From the NCBI GenBank assembly GCA_963738205.1, contig CAVTVQ010000007.1, positions 310,001 to 374,000 of the forward strand: a stretch of DNA of 64,000 nucleotides, given 5' to 3'. The position numbers were made by a program, and so were the translations under genes. A model generated the notes under the pieces. It worked only from the letters and a program-made list of their open reading frames with translations. It was not told the DNA's origin and ran no database searches. This DNA is from DATFQE01 sp963738205. GTDB taxonomy: Bacteria > Actinomycetota > Thermoleophilia > Gaiellales > Gaiellaceae. Position 1 is the first letter of the stretch. The number at the start of each line of letters is the position of its first letter. Of this stretch, positions 33,849-44,269 are shown piece by piece.

Positions 33849-35003
33849 TTGGCCGTCGCCCGTCGGCTTGCGCTCGGTCGCCTGATCTCGCTCACGGGCG
33901 GCGCGGCCGCGTACATCGCGCTCATCACGGCGATCTACGGCGAGACGGGCTCGGCCGCCTGGGTATCGGCGGCGCTCTTCGCCGGCGTTTTCGGCTCCGT
34001 CGTCGCCGCACCGGCGGCCGGCTGGATCGGCGACCATTTCGACCGCCGCGGCGTCCTGATCGGCGCGGATCTCGGAGCTGCAGTGGTAGCGGGCGCGATG
34101 GCCCTGACCGACCAGCCGACCACGCTCGTCGTCCTGTTCGGGCTCCTGGCCGTGGTCACTGCGCCGTTCGAGCCGGCCTCCGCGGCTGCGATGCCGAATC
34201 TCGTCCCGACCGCGGACGTAGCGCGGGCGAACGCGCTGGTCGCGACGACGGGTGCCGCCGGCTACCTGCTCGGGCCGTTGCTCGGCGGCGTGGTCGTCGG
34301 CGCCGGCGCGTCGGCATCGACGCTGTTCGCCGTCAATGCGCTGAGTTTCCTGATCTCGGCGTTGGTCGTCGCCACCATTCGCCGTCCCTTCGGCAGCGGC
34401 GCAACGGAGGAGCATCCGGGCGTTCTCGCCGGCTTCCGCGTCATCGTCCACGACCCGAGCCTGCGCCTGCTGGTGGGGGCCGGCATGGCTGCGCTGGTCG
34501 GCATCGGCATCGTCAACGTGGCGTCACTCCCCCTCTCCATCGAGCTGGGCGGAGGGACGGAGGGCTACGGCGCGATGACTGCCCTGCTCGGCGGCGGCGG
34601 ACTCGTCGGCGCGGCGGTGGCGGGCCGCGTGCTCGGCCGCGGCGCCACACGCGTCCTCGTCGCCGCCTTCGCCGCCGGTGCGGTCGGGTTCGCGCTCGCG
34701 GGGGCGGCCCCGGTCCTGTGGCTCGCGCTCGCCGGCATGGCCGTCGCCGGGGCCGGCGGGGGGCTGAGCGAGGTGGCGGCGACGACGCTGCTGCAGAGAT
34801 ACGCCGACGACGAGGTGCGCAGCCGCGTTTTCGCCGCCCAGGACGGCGCGGCGCATCTCGCGTTCTCGCTCTCCGCGTTCGCCGGCGGGCTGATCGTGGA
34901 GCTCGCGAGTGCGCGGGGCGCGTTCGCGGGCGCTGCCGTCTGCTCGGTCGGAGCCGTTCTCATCGCGGTGCGCATCGGCACAGCCGAGCCCTTGCCGCGA
35001 TAG
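33849..35003 (+). CDS. MFS transporter
   Basis: 384 aa with about 12 hydrophobic segments; TTG 33849 is the first usable start (the nearby ATG at 33841 is out of frame). GWIGDHFDRRGVLIGADLGAA is the MFS loop 2-3 motif (GxxxDxxxRR). RYADDEVRSRVFAAQDGAAHLAF is typical of the C-terminal half of MFS_3-type efflux carriers. It follows the ArsR/SRPBCC pair by 42 bp and may share regulation, suggesting export of the compound sensed there. Substrate unknown. Confidence 0.82.
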   Translation: MAVARRLALGRLISLTGGAAAYIALITAIYGETGSAAWVSAALFAGVFGSVVAAPAAGWIGDHFDRRGVLIGADLGAAVVAGAMALTDQPTTLVVLFGLLAVVTAPFEPASAAAMPNLVPTADVARANALVATTGAAGYLLGPLLGGVVVGAGASASTLFAVNALSFLISALVVATIRRPFGSGATEEHPGVLAGFRVIVHDPSLRLLVGAGMAALVGIGIVNVASLPLSIELGGGTEGYGAMTALLGGGGLVGAAVAGRVLGRGATRVLVAAFAAGAVGFALAGAAPVLWLALAGMAVAGAGGGLSEVAATTLLQRYADDEVRSRVFAAQDGAAHLAFSLSAFAGGLIVELASARGAFAGAAVCSVGAVLIAVRIGTAEPLPR

Positions 35004-35019
35004 GAGGCACAATCCAGCG

Positions 35020-35331
35020 GTGGGCGACGCCGTTTCCAAGGACGAGCTGGCAGCCGCCATCGAGGCGCGCAAGGAGCTCGGAGCGGAGATGGAGCCGGCG
35101 CTGGTCGACTCCTTCGTCGAGCGGATCGAACGGAGGCTCGTCGAACGCGGCGGCGAGAGCGAGCGCGCTCTCAAGCAGCGACGCGATCATCAGAAGGAGA
35201 TGGTCCTCGGCGCGATGGGCATCTCCGTGCCGCTCTTCGTGGTCGCGGCGATCTTCACGGGCCTCGCCGGCGTCATCGCCGTGTGCGCGATGCTGGCCGT
35301 GGTCGCGCTCGCCACGACTCGCTCGCCGTAG
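35020..35331 (+). CDS. Small membrane protein with two C-terminal TM segments
   Basis: 103 aa from GTG 35020 (AGGAGG lies about 12 nt upstream). A charged helical N-terminus (SKDELAAAIEARKELGAEMEPALVDSFVERIERRLVERGGESERAL) precedes two hydrophobic segments (MGISVPLFVVAAIFTGLAGVIAVCAMLAVVALAT). This layout is common among uncharacterised actinobacterial proteins. No catalytic motif. It starts 16 bp after the MFS gene. Confidence 0.65.
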   Translation: MGDAVSKDELAAAIEARKELGAEMEPALVDSFVERIERRLVERGGESERALKQRRDHQKEMVLGAMGISVPLFVVAAIFTGLAGVIAVCAMLAVVALATTRSP

Positions 35332-35333
35332 CC

Positions 35334-36020
35334 TCAGGGCGTTTCGCGGATGTCGGCGCTCTGCCGCACCCACAACGTCACGAGCCGCGCGACGAGCGTG
35401 ACGAGGAAGACCTGGCCGAGCAGCGCCTCGAGGACGGTCAGCGCCTGCGGGAGCCCCACAGCCGGCGACAGGTCGCCGAAGCCGAGCGTCGTGAGCGCGA
35501 CGAAACTGAAGTAGAGGTACTCCGACTGCGCGTGCGGTCCGGGCTGCGCGAAGAACGGCCCATCGCGGAGCTCGCTCACGGCCAGGTACAGGAACGCGAA
35601 CAGCAGCCCGACGAGGACGTACGCACACAGTGCGCCGAGCACCGTCTCGTACGTGACGCGCTTGTGGTGCAGGACGCGGCTGATCGTCACCGGGAGCGTC
35701 GCGGACACGAGCAGTGCCGCCGGCAGGAGGTAGGCGACGCCGAGGATCGACTCGGAGTTGACGATCAAGACGATCGGCGCCAACACGACGAACACCGCAA
35801 TTTGGATCGCGCGCCGGCGCGTGATTCGATGTCCGGTGTCCGGGTCGCTGATCGCCACGACGAGGGCTGCCGCCGCCAGAAGCGTGCTCCCGACTGCTCC
35901 CCAGCGCGGGTCGTCGACCACCTCCAGTAGGAAGAAGTTCGCCAGCAGCAGCACCAGCAGGCTGGCGTAGCTGTCCACGAAGCGGACGAGGTCCTTCCGG
36001 GTCATCGCTTTCAGCTGCAC
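35334..36020 (-). CDS. Potassium channel family protein
   Basis: 228 aa, about six hydrophobic segments. The pore helix and filter YFSFVALTTLGFGDLSPA give TLGFGD, a recognised K+-channel filter variant. N-terminal TM segments precede the two-TM pore module; there is no RCK domain. GTG 36020 is used, ATG 36005 (MTRKDL) is possible. Convergent with the small membrane protein gene (2-bp gap). Confidence 0.8.
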   Translation of the reverse strand: MQLKAMTRKDLVRFVDSYASLLVLLLANFFLLEVVDDPRWGAVGSTLLAAAALVVAISDPDTGHRITRRRAIQIAVFVVLAPIVLIVNSESILGVAYLLPAALLVSATLPVTISRVLHHKRVTYETVLGALCAYVLVGLLFAFLYLAVSELRDGPFFAQPGPHAQSEYLYFSFVALTTLGFGDLSPAVGLPQALTVLEALLGQVFLVTLVARLVTLWVRQSADIRETP

Positions 36021-36085
36021 GCGGCCGGGGACGATACGGGGCAGACGGTAGGGTCGCGCGAAAGCCTGATGCCAGGGAGGTTGAA

Positions 36086-37198
36086 ATGAAACGACTCGCA
36101 GTCCTCGCGCTCGCTCTCGTCGCGGGCCTCACGGCCGCAGCGGCACCCGCCGCTCCCAGCCACAAGCGCCCAGCCAGCCTCGAGTTTCGCGGCCAGGTGA
36201 TCATCCCGACCGGAACGACCTTCGACGGTACGCAGGTCGGCGGGCTCTCCGGCATCCAGTACGCCGGCCACGGCACCTTCTACAGCCTCTCGGACGACCC
36301 CAGCCAGTTCGGGCCGGCCCGCTTCTACAAGCTCCGCGCGGACATCGGCGACGGGCGCCTGACGCCGGGCGACATCACCTTCCTCGACGTGACCACGCTG
36401 AAGCAGCCGGACGGGACGCTGTTCCCGACGGCGAGCCTCGACCCCGAGGGCTTCGCGCTCACGCGCAACCGCAAGGTCGTCGTCACCTCGGAGGGCTTCA
36501 CGACGCGCGGGATCGACCCGTGGGTCCGCCTCTTCCGGCTGGACGGCTCGCACGACGCTTCGCTGCCCGTCCCCGATCAGTTCCTGCTCGGACCCGGCAA
36601 AGGCGTGCGCCAGAACCTCGGCTTCGAGAGCGCAACGGTGACACACGGCTACCTGTGGACCGGTTCGGAGAACGCGCTCGCCCAGGACGGCCCGGCGGCA
36701 ACCGTCTCCAACGGCAGCCCCTCACGGCTTCTCCGCTACAAGCTCAAGCGGGGCACGCCGGACCGCCAGTACGTCTACGTCGACGACCCGATCGCCGAAC
36801 CGCCCGTTCCTCCCACGAACTTCGCGGTCAGCGGCCTCGTCGACATGCTCGCCCTCGACAAGAAGTCGTTCCTGACCATCGAGCGGTCGTTCTCGGTCGG
36901 CGCGCCTGGCACCGGCAACAAGATCAAGCTCTACCGGGTCGACCTCCGCGGAGCCGACGACATCAGCCGCTTCAGCAGCATCGCGGGCGTCTTCGGCATC
37001 GACGCGGCGAAGAAGACCTTGCTGCTCAACCTGGACGTGCTCGGGCTCCCGCTCGACAACGTCGAGGGCATGGCGTTCGGGCCGCGGCTGCGCGACGGCA
37101 GACGCACGTTGCTACTGGTCAGCGACAACAACTTCGCCGCCGCGCAGTTCACGCAGTTCCTGCTCTTCGCCTACGGGTCCTCAGGGAAGGACCACTAG
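36086..37198 (+). CDS. Secreted esterase-like phytase-family protein
   Basis: 370 aa. Signal peptide MKRLAVLALALVAGLTAAAAPAAPS. GGLSGIQYAGHGTFYSLSDDPSQ, SLDPEGFALTRNRKVVVTSEG, DNVEGMAFGPRLRDGRRTLLLVSDNNF fit the 'esterase-like activity of phytase' propeller family. Acidic residues at blade edges could bind Ca2+ and substrate; natural substrate unknown. RBS GGGAGG. Followed by a terminator. Confidence 0.82.
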   Translation: MKRLAVLALALVAGLTAAAAPAAPSHKRPASLEFRGQVIIPTGTTFDGTQVGGLSGIQYAGHGTFYSLSDDPSQFGPARFYKLRADIGDGRLTPGDITFLDVTTLKQPDGTLFPTASLDPEGFALTRNRKVVVTSEGFTTRGIDPWVRLFRLDGSHDASLPVPDQFLLGPGKGVRQNLGFESATVTHGYLWTGSENALAQDGPAATVSNGSPSRLLRYKLKRGTPDRQYVYVDDPIAEPPVPPTNFAVSGLVDMLALDKKSFLTIERSFSVGAPGTGNKIKLYRVDLRGADDISRFSSIAGVFGIDAAKKTLLLNLDVLGLPLDNVEGMAFGPRLRDGRRTLLLVSDNNFAAAQFTQFLLFAYGSSGKDH

Positions 37199-37211
37199 GC
37201 ACTCGAATCAT

Positions 37212-37256
37212 CCCCGCTCGGGCCCGGCCAAACGGCGGCCGGAGCCCGGCGGGGCG
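37212..37256 (+). terminator. Interrupted GC-rich hairpin
   Basis: CCCCGC..GGGC..GGCC pairs with GGCC..GCCC..GCGGGG around an AAACGG loop, 13 bp after the stop at 37198 and just before the convergent PepSY gene end at 37263. Confidence 0.65.
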
Positions 37257-37262
37257 TGTTCG

Positions 37263-37640
37263 TCAGCGCCCCTCCTCCACGCTGACCACGTTGAACTGCT
37301 TGTCGACGTAGACGGTGACCGCGCTGCCGTCGGCCTTGGTCATGTGGGCCTCGTAGGCGGCGTGACCCTCGGCGTCTGTCTCGACCCGCTCGATCGTGCC
37401 GCCCGGGACCTTCGCCAGGGCAGCCTTCTCGACGCTCGCGGCCGTGGCTCCGGTGAGCTCCGTCTCGTTGCCGTGGCGCCGGTCGCCCCGCCCGGGATCT
37501 TGACGCGGGGTCGTGCTCGCGGCGTTGCTGTTGCTGTTCGCGTTGTTGCCCGAGACCGCGCCGGCAACGGCCGAGCCGCCCAGCGCCAGCGCGGCGACGA
37601 GCGAGACGCCGAGCAGAATGTTCTTGATCCTGTCGCTCAT
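37263..37640 (-). CDS. PepSY-domain exported protein
   Basis: 125 aa from ATG 37640. N-terminal TM/signal segment NILLGVSLVAALALGGSAVAGAVSG, an Asn/Ser linker, then ELTGATAASVEKAALAKVPGGTIERVETDAEGHAAYEAHMTKADGSAVTVYVDKQFNVVSVEEG, a PepSY domain. PepSY proteins often modulate proteases or act with two-component systems. The gene is divergent from a response regulator/kinase operon, so it is a likely target of that system. Confidence 0.82.
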   Translation of the reverse strand: MSDRIKNILLGVSLVAALALGGSAVAGAVSGNNANSNSNAASTTPRQDPGRGDRRHGNETELTGATAASVEKAALAKVPGGTIERVETDAEGHAAYEAHMTKADGSAVTVYVDKQFNVVSVEEGR

Positions 37641-37738
37641 GTGATCGTCCTTCCTGTCGGTGGTGGAGCGAACGCCTTCAGGAGACCCCTCGAGCATCGG
37701 AAGCGCCTGAGTGACAGCTGGGAATCGACTGTGGATCG

Positions 37739-37775
37739 CTCTCTGAGAATTCACTGAGAGAGCCGAAATTCTCAG
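37739..37775. promoter_or_regulatory. Nested inverted repeats between pepSY and the response regulator
   Basis: GCTCTCTGAG (37739-37748) and CTGAGAGAGC (37754-37763) form a near-perfect inverted repeat. CTGAGAATT (37743-37751) also pairs with AATTCTCAG (37767-37775). It lies in the shared intergenic region, positioned to control both directions, and is a candidate binding site of the OmpR-type regulator. Confidence 0.55.
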
Positions 37776-37808
37776 ACGATTCACAAGAAGACGCCCGACG
37801 ATGCCCGC

Positions 37809-39888
<2,080 letters not shown>

Positions 39889-39892
<4 letters not shown>

Positions 39893-40437
39893 TCGACCGG
39901 ACTCGCGTTCCACTCTTCGCCCCTACCCGTGCGGCTCCGCGAAAGCCGCCGAGCTGGGCGCGGCTCGAGTTCGCCGTGCAGCACCAGCTCCAGGACCAGT
40001 GGTGCTGGGCTGCCGTCTCGACGAGCGTCGCCGTCCACTACGGATCGACCAAGTGGACGCAATGCTCGGTCGTGGACAAGGAGCTCGGCCAGAGCACCTG
40101 CTGCGCCGACGGATCCACGAGCGTGTGCGACCAGCCGTGGTACCTCGACCGCGCCCTCAAGCGCGTGGGTGCCCACAAGAAGGTCGAGTCCGGCCGGCCC
40201 AAGAACCTCGACAAGGTCCGCCGGGAGATCGACGCGAAGCGGCCGGTCGGGATCCGCATCGGCTGGAGCGGCGGCGGCGGGCACTTCATCACGATCGAGG
40301 GCTATCGCAGCGACGGCGGCAGCATCGCCGTCGAAGATCCCTGGTACGGCGCATCCGACGTCCCTTTCGCCTCGATGGGCGGCGGCTATCAGGGCTCGGG
40401 GGCCTGGACGCACACCTACTACACGAGGAAGCCGTGA
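39889..40437 (+). CDS. Papain-like cysteine protease (C39/C70-like)
   Basis: 182 aa from GTG 39889, chosen for the 4-bp overlap; ATG 39880 is also possible. LEFAVQHQLQDQWCWAAVSTSVAVHYG has the catalytic Cys (about residue 39) in the QWCWAA context of AvrRpt2-like/papain-like families. GGGGHFITIEGYRSDGG gives the His and VEDPWYG the Asp. Extra CC (STCCADGSTSVC) may form disulfides. No signal peptide is seen. Physically part of a two-component operon, which is unusual. Confidence 0.78.
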
Positions 40438-41018
40438 CCCTCCACACGCCCGACCTGTCGGAACCGGCGCTGCGCGCGATCCAGGACGGCGTCGATCGGC
40501 TCGCGAGCCGGCCCGAGTACGCCGACCGGGCCCTCGGCGGCGCCGACCCGGCTTCGCTCGAGGCAGCGGTCCCGCACGACGTCTACACGCTCGGCCTCGA
40601 AGCGGTCGCTGCCGGCGAGGCCCTGGACGCCGCCGAGCCCGTGGGCCGGCGCGTCCTCGTCATGGAAGGCGACCGCGCGATCGCCTCGGCGGAGCTCGCC
40701 GATCCCGACGGCGGGGGCGGTTTCTCCGCGACCGAGGGCCCATACACCGAGGCGACTGCAGACGCGGTCGCCGAGGTCGAGACCTGGCCCGTCGTCGCCG
40801 GCGGCGAGTACGAGCTCCGCGTCCTGCGCCTGCCCGCGCTCTACCTGATGGCGTTGTGGCTGAAGGACCGCGACGGCGACGACGACCTCGTGGTCCCGCT
40901 CGATCCGGCGCCGCCCGGTATTGAGGCGGGTCGCGGCTACTCGGCCGACGAGCTGCTGGGCGCGCTACGCGAGCGGGCGCGCTCGGAATTGGATTCGGCC
41001 GACGACACGCGCAGCTAG
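40434..41018 (+). CDS. Hypothetical protein in the protease/two-component operon
   Basis: 194 aa, start GTG in a GTGA overlap with the protease gene. Acidic and Ala-rich: TLGLEAVAAGEALDAAEPVGRRVLVMEGDRAIASAELADPD, then ALYLMALWLKDRDGDDDLVVPLDPAPPGIEAGRGYSADELLGALRER. No known domain recognised. The tight coupling to the protease suggests partner, inhibitor or substrate. Confidence 0.65.
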   Translation: MTLHTPDLSEPALRAIQDGVDRLASRPEYADRALGGADPASLEAAVPHDVYTLGLEAVAAGEALDAAEPVGRRVLVMEGDRAIASAELADPDGGGGFSATEGPYTEATADAVAEVETWPVVAGGEYELRVLRLPALYLMALWLKDRDGDDDLVVPLDPAPPGIEAGRGYSADELLGALRERARSELDSADDTRS

Positions 41019-41060
41019 GCGGCGCGAAGCTCGGCCGGAGCCGTGTGGTAGATCGTCCTT

Positions 41061-42239
41061 ATGACGCGCCGGATCACGAACGACGAACGGCGGGCGAGGC
41101 TGGCCGTTCGCCATCGGCTCGCAAACGCCGCCAAGGCCGGCGATGTGGTCGAGGTGGCAGCCGACCTCGTCGGACTGCATTCGAGCGATCCGGCGACGGT
41201 GTTCCTGGCCGCCATGAGCCGGATGCGCGAGCCCTCGATCGCGGCCGTCGAGGCGGCGCTCTACGACGAGCGTTCGCTCGTCCGGATCCACGGCATGCGC
41301 CGCACGATGTGGGTGCTCCCCGTCGAGCTCGCCGCGATCGTCCACGCGGCCTGCACGGACGCGATCGCTGAGCGGGAGCGCCGCCGCCTCGAGAAGCTGC
41401 TCGCGAGCTCGGGCATTCCCGAGGGCCCCGCCTGGCTCGAGGAGCTCGCGCGCCAGGTGCTCGACGTCCTCGGCCGGGACGGGGAGGCTGCCGGCGCGGA
41501 GCTCACGCAGGCGGTTCCCGCCCTCTCCACGCCGCTGAACTACGGCGAGTCGCGCTGGGGCGGCGAGCTGCCCGCGGTCAGCCGAGTGCTGTTCCAGCTC
41601 GCGGTCGAGCGGCGAATCGTCCGCGGCCGGCCCCGAGGATCATGGGCGAGTAGCCAGTACCGCTGGTCGCCGTTCGAGTCCTGGCTGCCGGAAGGGCTGG
41701 CGGACTGGCCGACCGGGGCAGCCCAGGCCGAGCTCGCGCGCAGGTGGCTGGCCGCCTTCGGGCCGGCGACGGTCGCCGACCTGAAGTGGTGGACCGGCTG
41801 GACGCTCGGCGAGACGAGACGGGCGCTGGGGGAGCTCGGCACCGTCGAGGTCGAACTGGAGAACGGCACGTACGGCGTGGTGCTCGCCGACGACCTCGAG
41901 CCTGTGCCCACACCCGACCCCTGGGTCGCGCTCCTCCCCGGGCTCGATCCGACGGCGATGGGCTGGAAGGAGCGCGACTGGTACCTAGGCGCACACGGCC
42001 CGCTCCTCTTCGACCGCAACGGCAACGTCGGGCCGACCGTCTGGGCGGACGGCCGGATCGTCGGCGGCTGGGCCCAGCGCAAGGACGCCGAGGTCGTCTA
42101 CCGCTTGCTCGAGGACGTCGGCTCGGAGGTGGTTGCCGCCGTCGAGTCGGCCGCCGGAGAGCTGACCGAAATGCTCGCAGGAACGCGCGTGACGGCGCGC
42201 TTCCCGACGCCGCTGGAACGCGAGCTCAGCGCGCGGTGA
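41061..42239 (+). CDS. Winged-helix HTH_42 (YcaQ/AlkZ-like superfamily) protein
   Basis: 392 aa. LVGLHSSDPATVFLAAMSRM, LVRIHGMRRTMWVLP, TPLNYGESRWGGELPAVSRVLF, WLAAFGPATVADLKWWTGWTLGETRRAL, VALLPGLDPTAMGWKERDWYLG match the HTH_42 superfamily, which includes interstrand-crosslink glycosylases AlkZ/AlkX. The QxQ/QxD catalytic motif of those enzymes is HSSD here, so glycosylase activity is doubtful. A DNA-binding role is likely. Stop overlaps the convergent glycoside hydrolase by 14 bp. Confidence 0.78.
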   Translation: MTRRITNDERRARLAVRHRLANAAKAGDVVEVAADLVGLHSSDPATVFLAAMSRMREPSIAAVEAALYDERSLVRIHGMRRTMWVLPVELAAIVHAACTDAIAERERRRLEKLLASSGIPEGPAWLEELARQVLDVLGRDGEAAGAELTQAVPALSTPLNYGESRWGGELPAVSRVLFQLAVERRIVRGRPRGSWASSQYRWSPFESWLPEGLADWPTGAAQAELARRWLAAFGPATVADLKWWTGWTLGETRRALGELGTVEVELENGTYGVVLADDLEPVPTPDPWVALLPGLDPTAMGWKERDWYLGAHGPLLFDRNGNVGPTVWADGRIVGGWAQRKDAEVVYRLLEDVGSEVVAAVESAAGELTEMLAGTRVTARFPTPLERELSAR

Positions 42240-43488
42240 GCGGCGCGCTGAAACGGCGATCGCGGGGCGACCAGACGCGCACGATCGCTCCGGGCGGGAC
42301 CTCGACGGAGACTTCGAACGTCCCGCGGCGGTCGGTGCTCCGGACCGGCGTGAGCCAGTAGCGACGATAGCCCTGGAGCACGCGTTGCAGCCGGTAGCGC
42401 TGCCGCCCGTTACGCGGGCGCACCTGCCCCCAGAGGCGAAGGGCAGCGCCGCTGCGCGACACGTTGGTGAGCGGGAAGGGGAACGCGTAGAGCGCCGGTT
42501 TCGGGCGCCCGCCCGCGGTCGTCAGGCCGCTCTGGAAGCGCTCGGTCTGCGGCTCGTCCTGGTACAGGAACTGGATCAGCATGTCGACCTGGCGGGCGCG
42601 GTAGACGACCCGGGCGGCCTCACCGATGTACTGCGCCTGCAGCTTCGGCGAGACGCCGAGGAACTTGTCGGGCGGATTGGTCTGGTAGCCCCACTCGGTC
42701 AGCCAGATCCGTACTCGTGCACCCCATGCGTTTCTGACCTCGCGCACGAGCAGGCGCAGGTTCGCCAGCGTGATCGTCTTGCACTCGGCGCCGAAGCAGC
42801 CGCCCTCGGTCGGCGTCTCGCGCGGCCCACCCGGATGCGGATGGTGCGCGTAGGCATCGAGGCGTGCGCCGGCGCGGTCCATGCCGCGCAGCCAGTCGAC
42901 GGGTGAGAGGCCGCCGACGTTCCCGCGCGGCCCGGTGACGCCTCCCGCGACGAGCGCACGACGGTTGACCGAGTGAATGGCCTTGTACGCCGGGTTGAGG
43001 AGGCGGCGAACGTAGGTACCCGGAATGGTCGGCTCGAGCCAGCGCGGCAGGTTCGGCTCGTTCCAGATCACCCAGTAACGCACGAATCGGTAGCGGCGGG
43101 CGGCCACGCTCGCGAACGCGGCGAAGTCCTTGCCGCTCGGCGGCGCAAATCTCGGCGCGCGACCCCCGTTCGCCCAGCCGGGGACACCGACGAGCGTCAC
43201 GACGGGCTGAATGCCTCGCTCGTTCAGACCGCGCAGGACGCGGTCGGAGGATTCCCAGCGGTACCTGCCCTGCGCGCGCTCGATCTCGTCCCAGCGGAGC
43301 GTGAACCTGACGACGTCGACGCCGAGCGCGTCGATCCTGTCGAGCCGTTGCCCGAGCTTCCCGGGCCCGTAGACGATCCACCCGTCGTCCTGGATGCCGA
43401 AGCGGACTCCCGACGCCGCCTGCGCCTGCCGCCCGAGCAGCCCGGACAGCGCGGCGAGCAGCACCAAGATCAGGGCCAGGCGTTTCAT
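42226..43488 (-). CDS. Secreted clan-A glycoside hydrolase
   Basis: 420 aa from ATG 43488 (signal peptide MKRLALILVLLAALSGLLGRQAQA); ATG 43509 would add seven residues. GH-A features: VVRFTLRWDEIERAQGRY, RYWVIWNEPNLP with the acid/base Glu, and VRIWLTEWGYQTNPPDK with the nucleophile Glu near the end of the barrel. It is related to GH5/GH39-type glycosidases; substrate unknown. The C-terminal 90 residues form a beta domain (LWGQVRPRNGRQRYRLQRV). Confidence 0.8.
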   Translation of the reverse strand: MKRLALILVLLAALSGLLGRQAQAASGVRFGIQDDGWIVYGPGKLGQRLDRIDALGVDVVRFTLRWDEIERAQGRYRWESSDRVLRGLNERGIQPVVTLVGVPGWANGGRAPRFAPPSGKDFAAFASVAARRYRFVRYWVIWNEPNLPRWLEPTIPGTYVRRLLNPAYKAIHSVNRRALVAGGVTGPRGNVGGLSPVDWLRGMDRAGARLDAYAHHPHPGGPRETPTEGGCFGAECKTITLANLRLLVREVRNAWGARVRIWLTEWGYQTNPPDKFLGVSPKLQAQYIGEAARVVYRARQVDMLIQFLYQDEPQTERFQSGLTTAGGRPKPALYAFPFPLTNVSRSGAALRLWGQVRPRNGRQRYRLQRVLQGYRRYWLTPVRSTDRRGTFEVSVEVPPGAIVRVWSPRDRRFSAPLTAR

Positions 43489-43530
43489 CAAGCCTGGCAG
43501 CCTAGTCATAGGATCGAACGGAGGCGTCGT

Positions 43531-43866
43531 ATGACCCAGGGTTTGGGGCTCCCGACCCGCGGGGATTTCCGCCTCATGGGGTCACGGCAAAGCCGAAGAG
43601 AGCAGAACCAGAAGCTCTTCCGCATGGGCAACGAGCGGCTGAACACGCTCGTGCAGGAGCAGGCTCCGTCGGCCACGCCGGTGCCCTTCCTCTGCGAATG
43701 CGCCGACGAGCACTGCAACGGTCGCGTCGAGCTCGACCGCTTGCAGTGGGAAGGAGTCGCTGCAAGGCCGAACCACTACGTCATGGTCGCCGGCCATGAA
43801 CGCAGCGAGGGCGAAGTGATCGTCGGGGCGCTGGCCGGCTACGACGTCGTGTTGAAGCCGCACTAG
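43531..43866 (+). CDS. CECADxxC small protein, copy 1
   Basis: 111 aa, RBS GGAGG before ATG 43531. REQNQKLFRMGNERLNTLVQE, then VPFLCECADEHCNGRVELDRLQWEGVAARPNHYVMVAGHE, GYDVVLK. The CECADxxC cluster with three Cys looks like a metal site. A paralogue follows 52 bp downstream in the same orientation. An abundant but uncharacterised family in some actinobacteria. Confidence 0.75.
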   Translation: MTQGLGLPTRGDFRLMGSRQSRREQNQKLFRMGNERLNTLVQEQAPSATPVPFLCECADEHCNGRVELDRLQWEGVAARPNHYVMVAGHERSEGEVIVGALAGYDVVLKPH

Positions 43867-43918
43867 GCAGGCTCCGAAGGTCACGCTACGCTCCGCCAAC
43901 TGCTGAGGGGGGAGGGCT

Positions 43919-44269
43919 GTGGAGGCGAACCAGGGAACTGACAGAAGCGAGCGAGCAGCCCGGAACGAGGCCGTGTTTCGGCGTGTCAACGAGCGCCTCG
44001 AGGAGGTCAACGCCGCGTTCGGCTCGATGGTCGAAGGCGGCGACTTCGTGTGCGAGTGCGCCGACATCGGCTGCGTCGAGCGGATCGAGCTGACGCTGAC
44101 GCAGTACGAGGCGCTGCGCAGCGTGCCGACGCACTTCATCGTCAAGCCCGGTCACGAGCTGGCGGAGGAAGAGCGCGTCATCGAGGCGCACGCTGACTTT
44201 CTCGTCGTCGAGAAGATCGGCGAAGCCGGCGAGCGCGCGGCCGATCTCGACCCGCGCACCGACGACTAG
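43919..44269 (+). CDS. CECADxxC small protein, copy 2
   Basis: 116 aa from GTG 43919. RNEAVFRRVNERLEEVNAAF, FVCECADIGCVERIELTLTQYEALRSVPTHFIVKPGHELAEEERVIEAHADFLVVEKI align along the whole length with copy 1. The conserved CECAD..C and PGHE suggest a zinc or other metal site. It ends in a CTAG overlap with the minus-strand propeller gene. Function unknown. Confidence 0.78.
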   Translation: MEANQGTDRSERAARNEAVFRRVNERLEEVNAAFGSMVEGGDFVCECADIGCVERIELTLTQYEALRSVPTHFIVKPGHELAEEERVIEAHADFLVVEKIGEAGERAADLDPRTDD

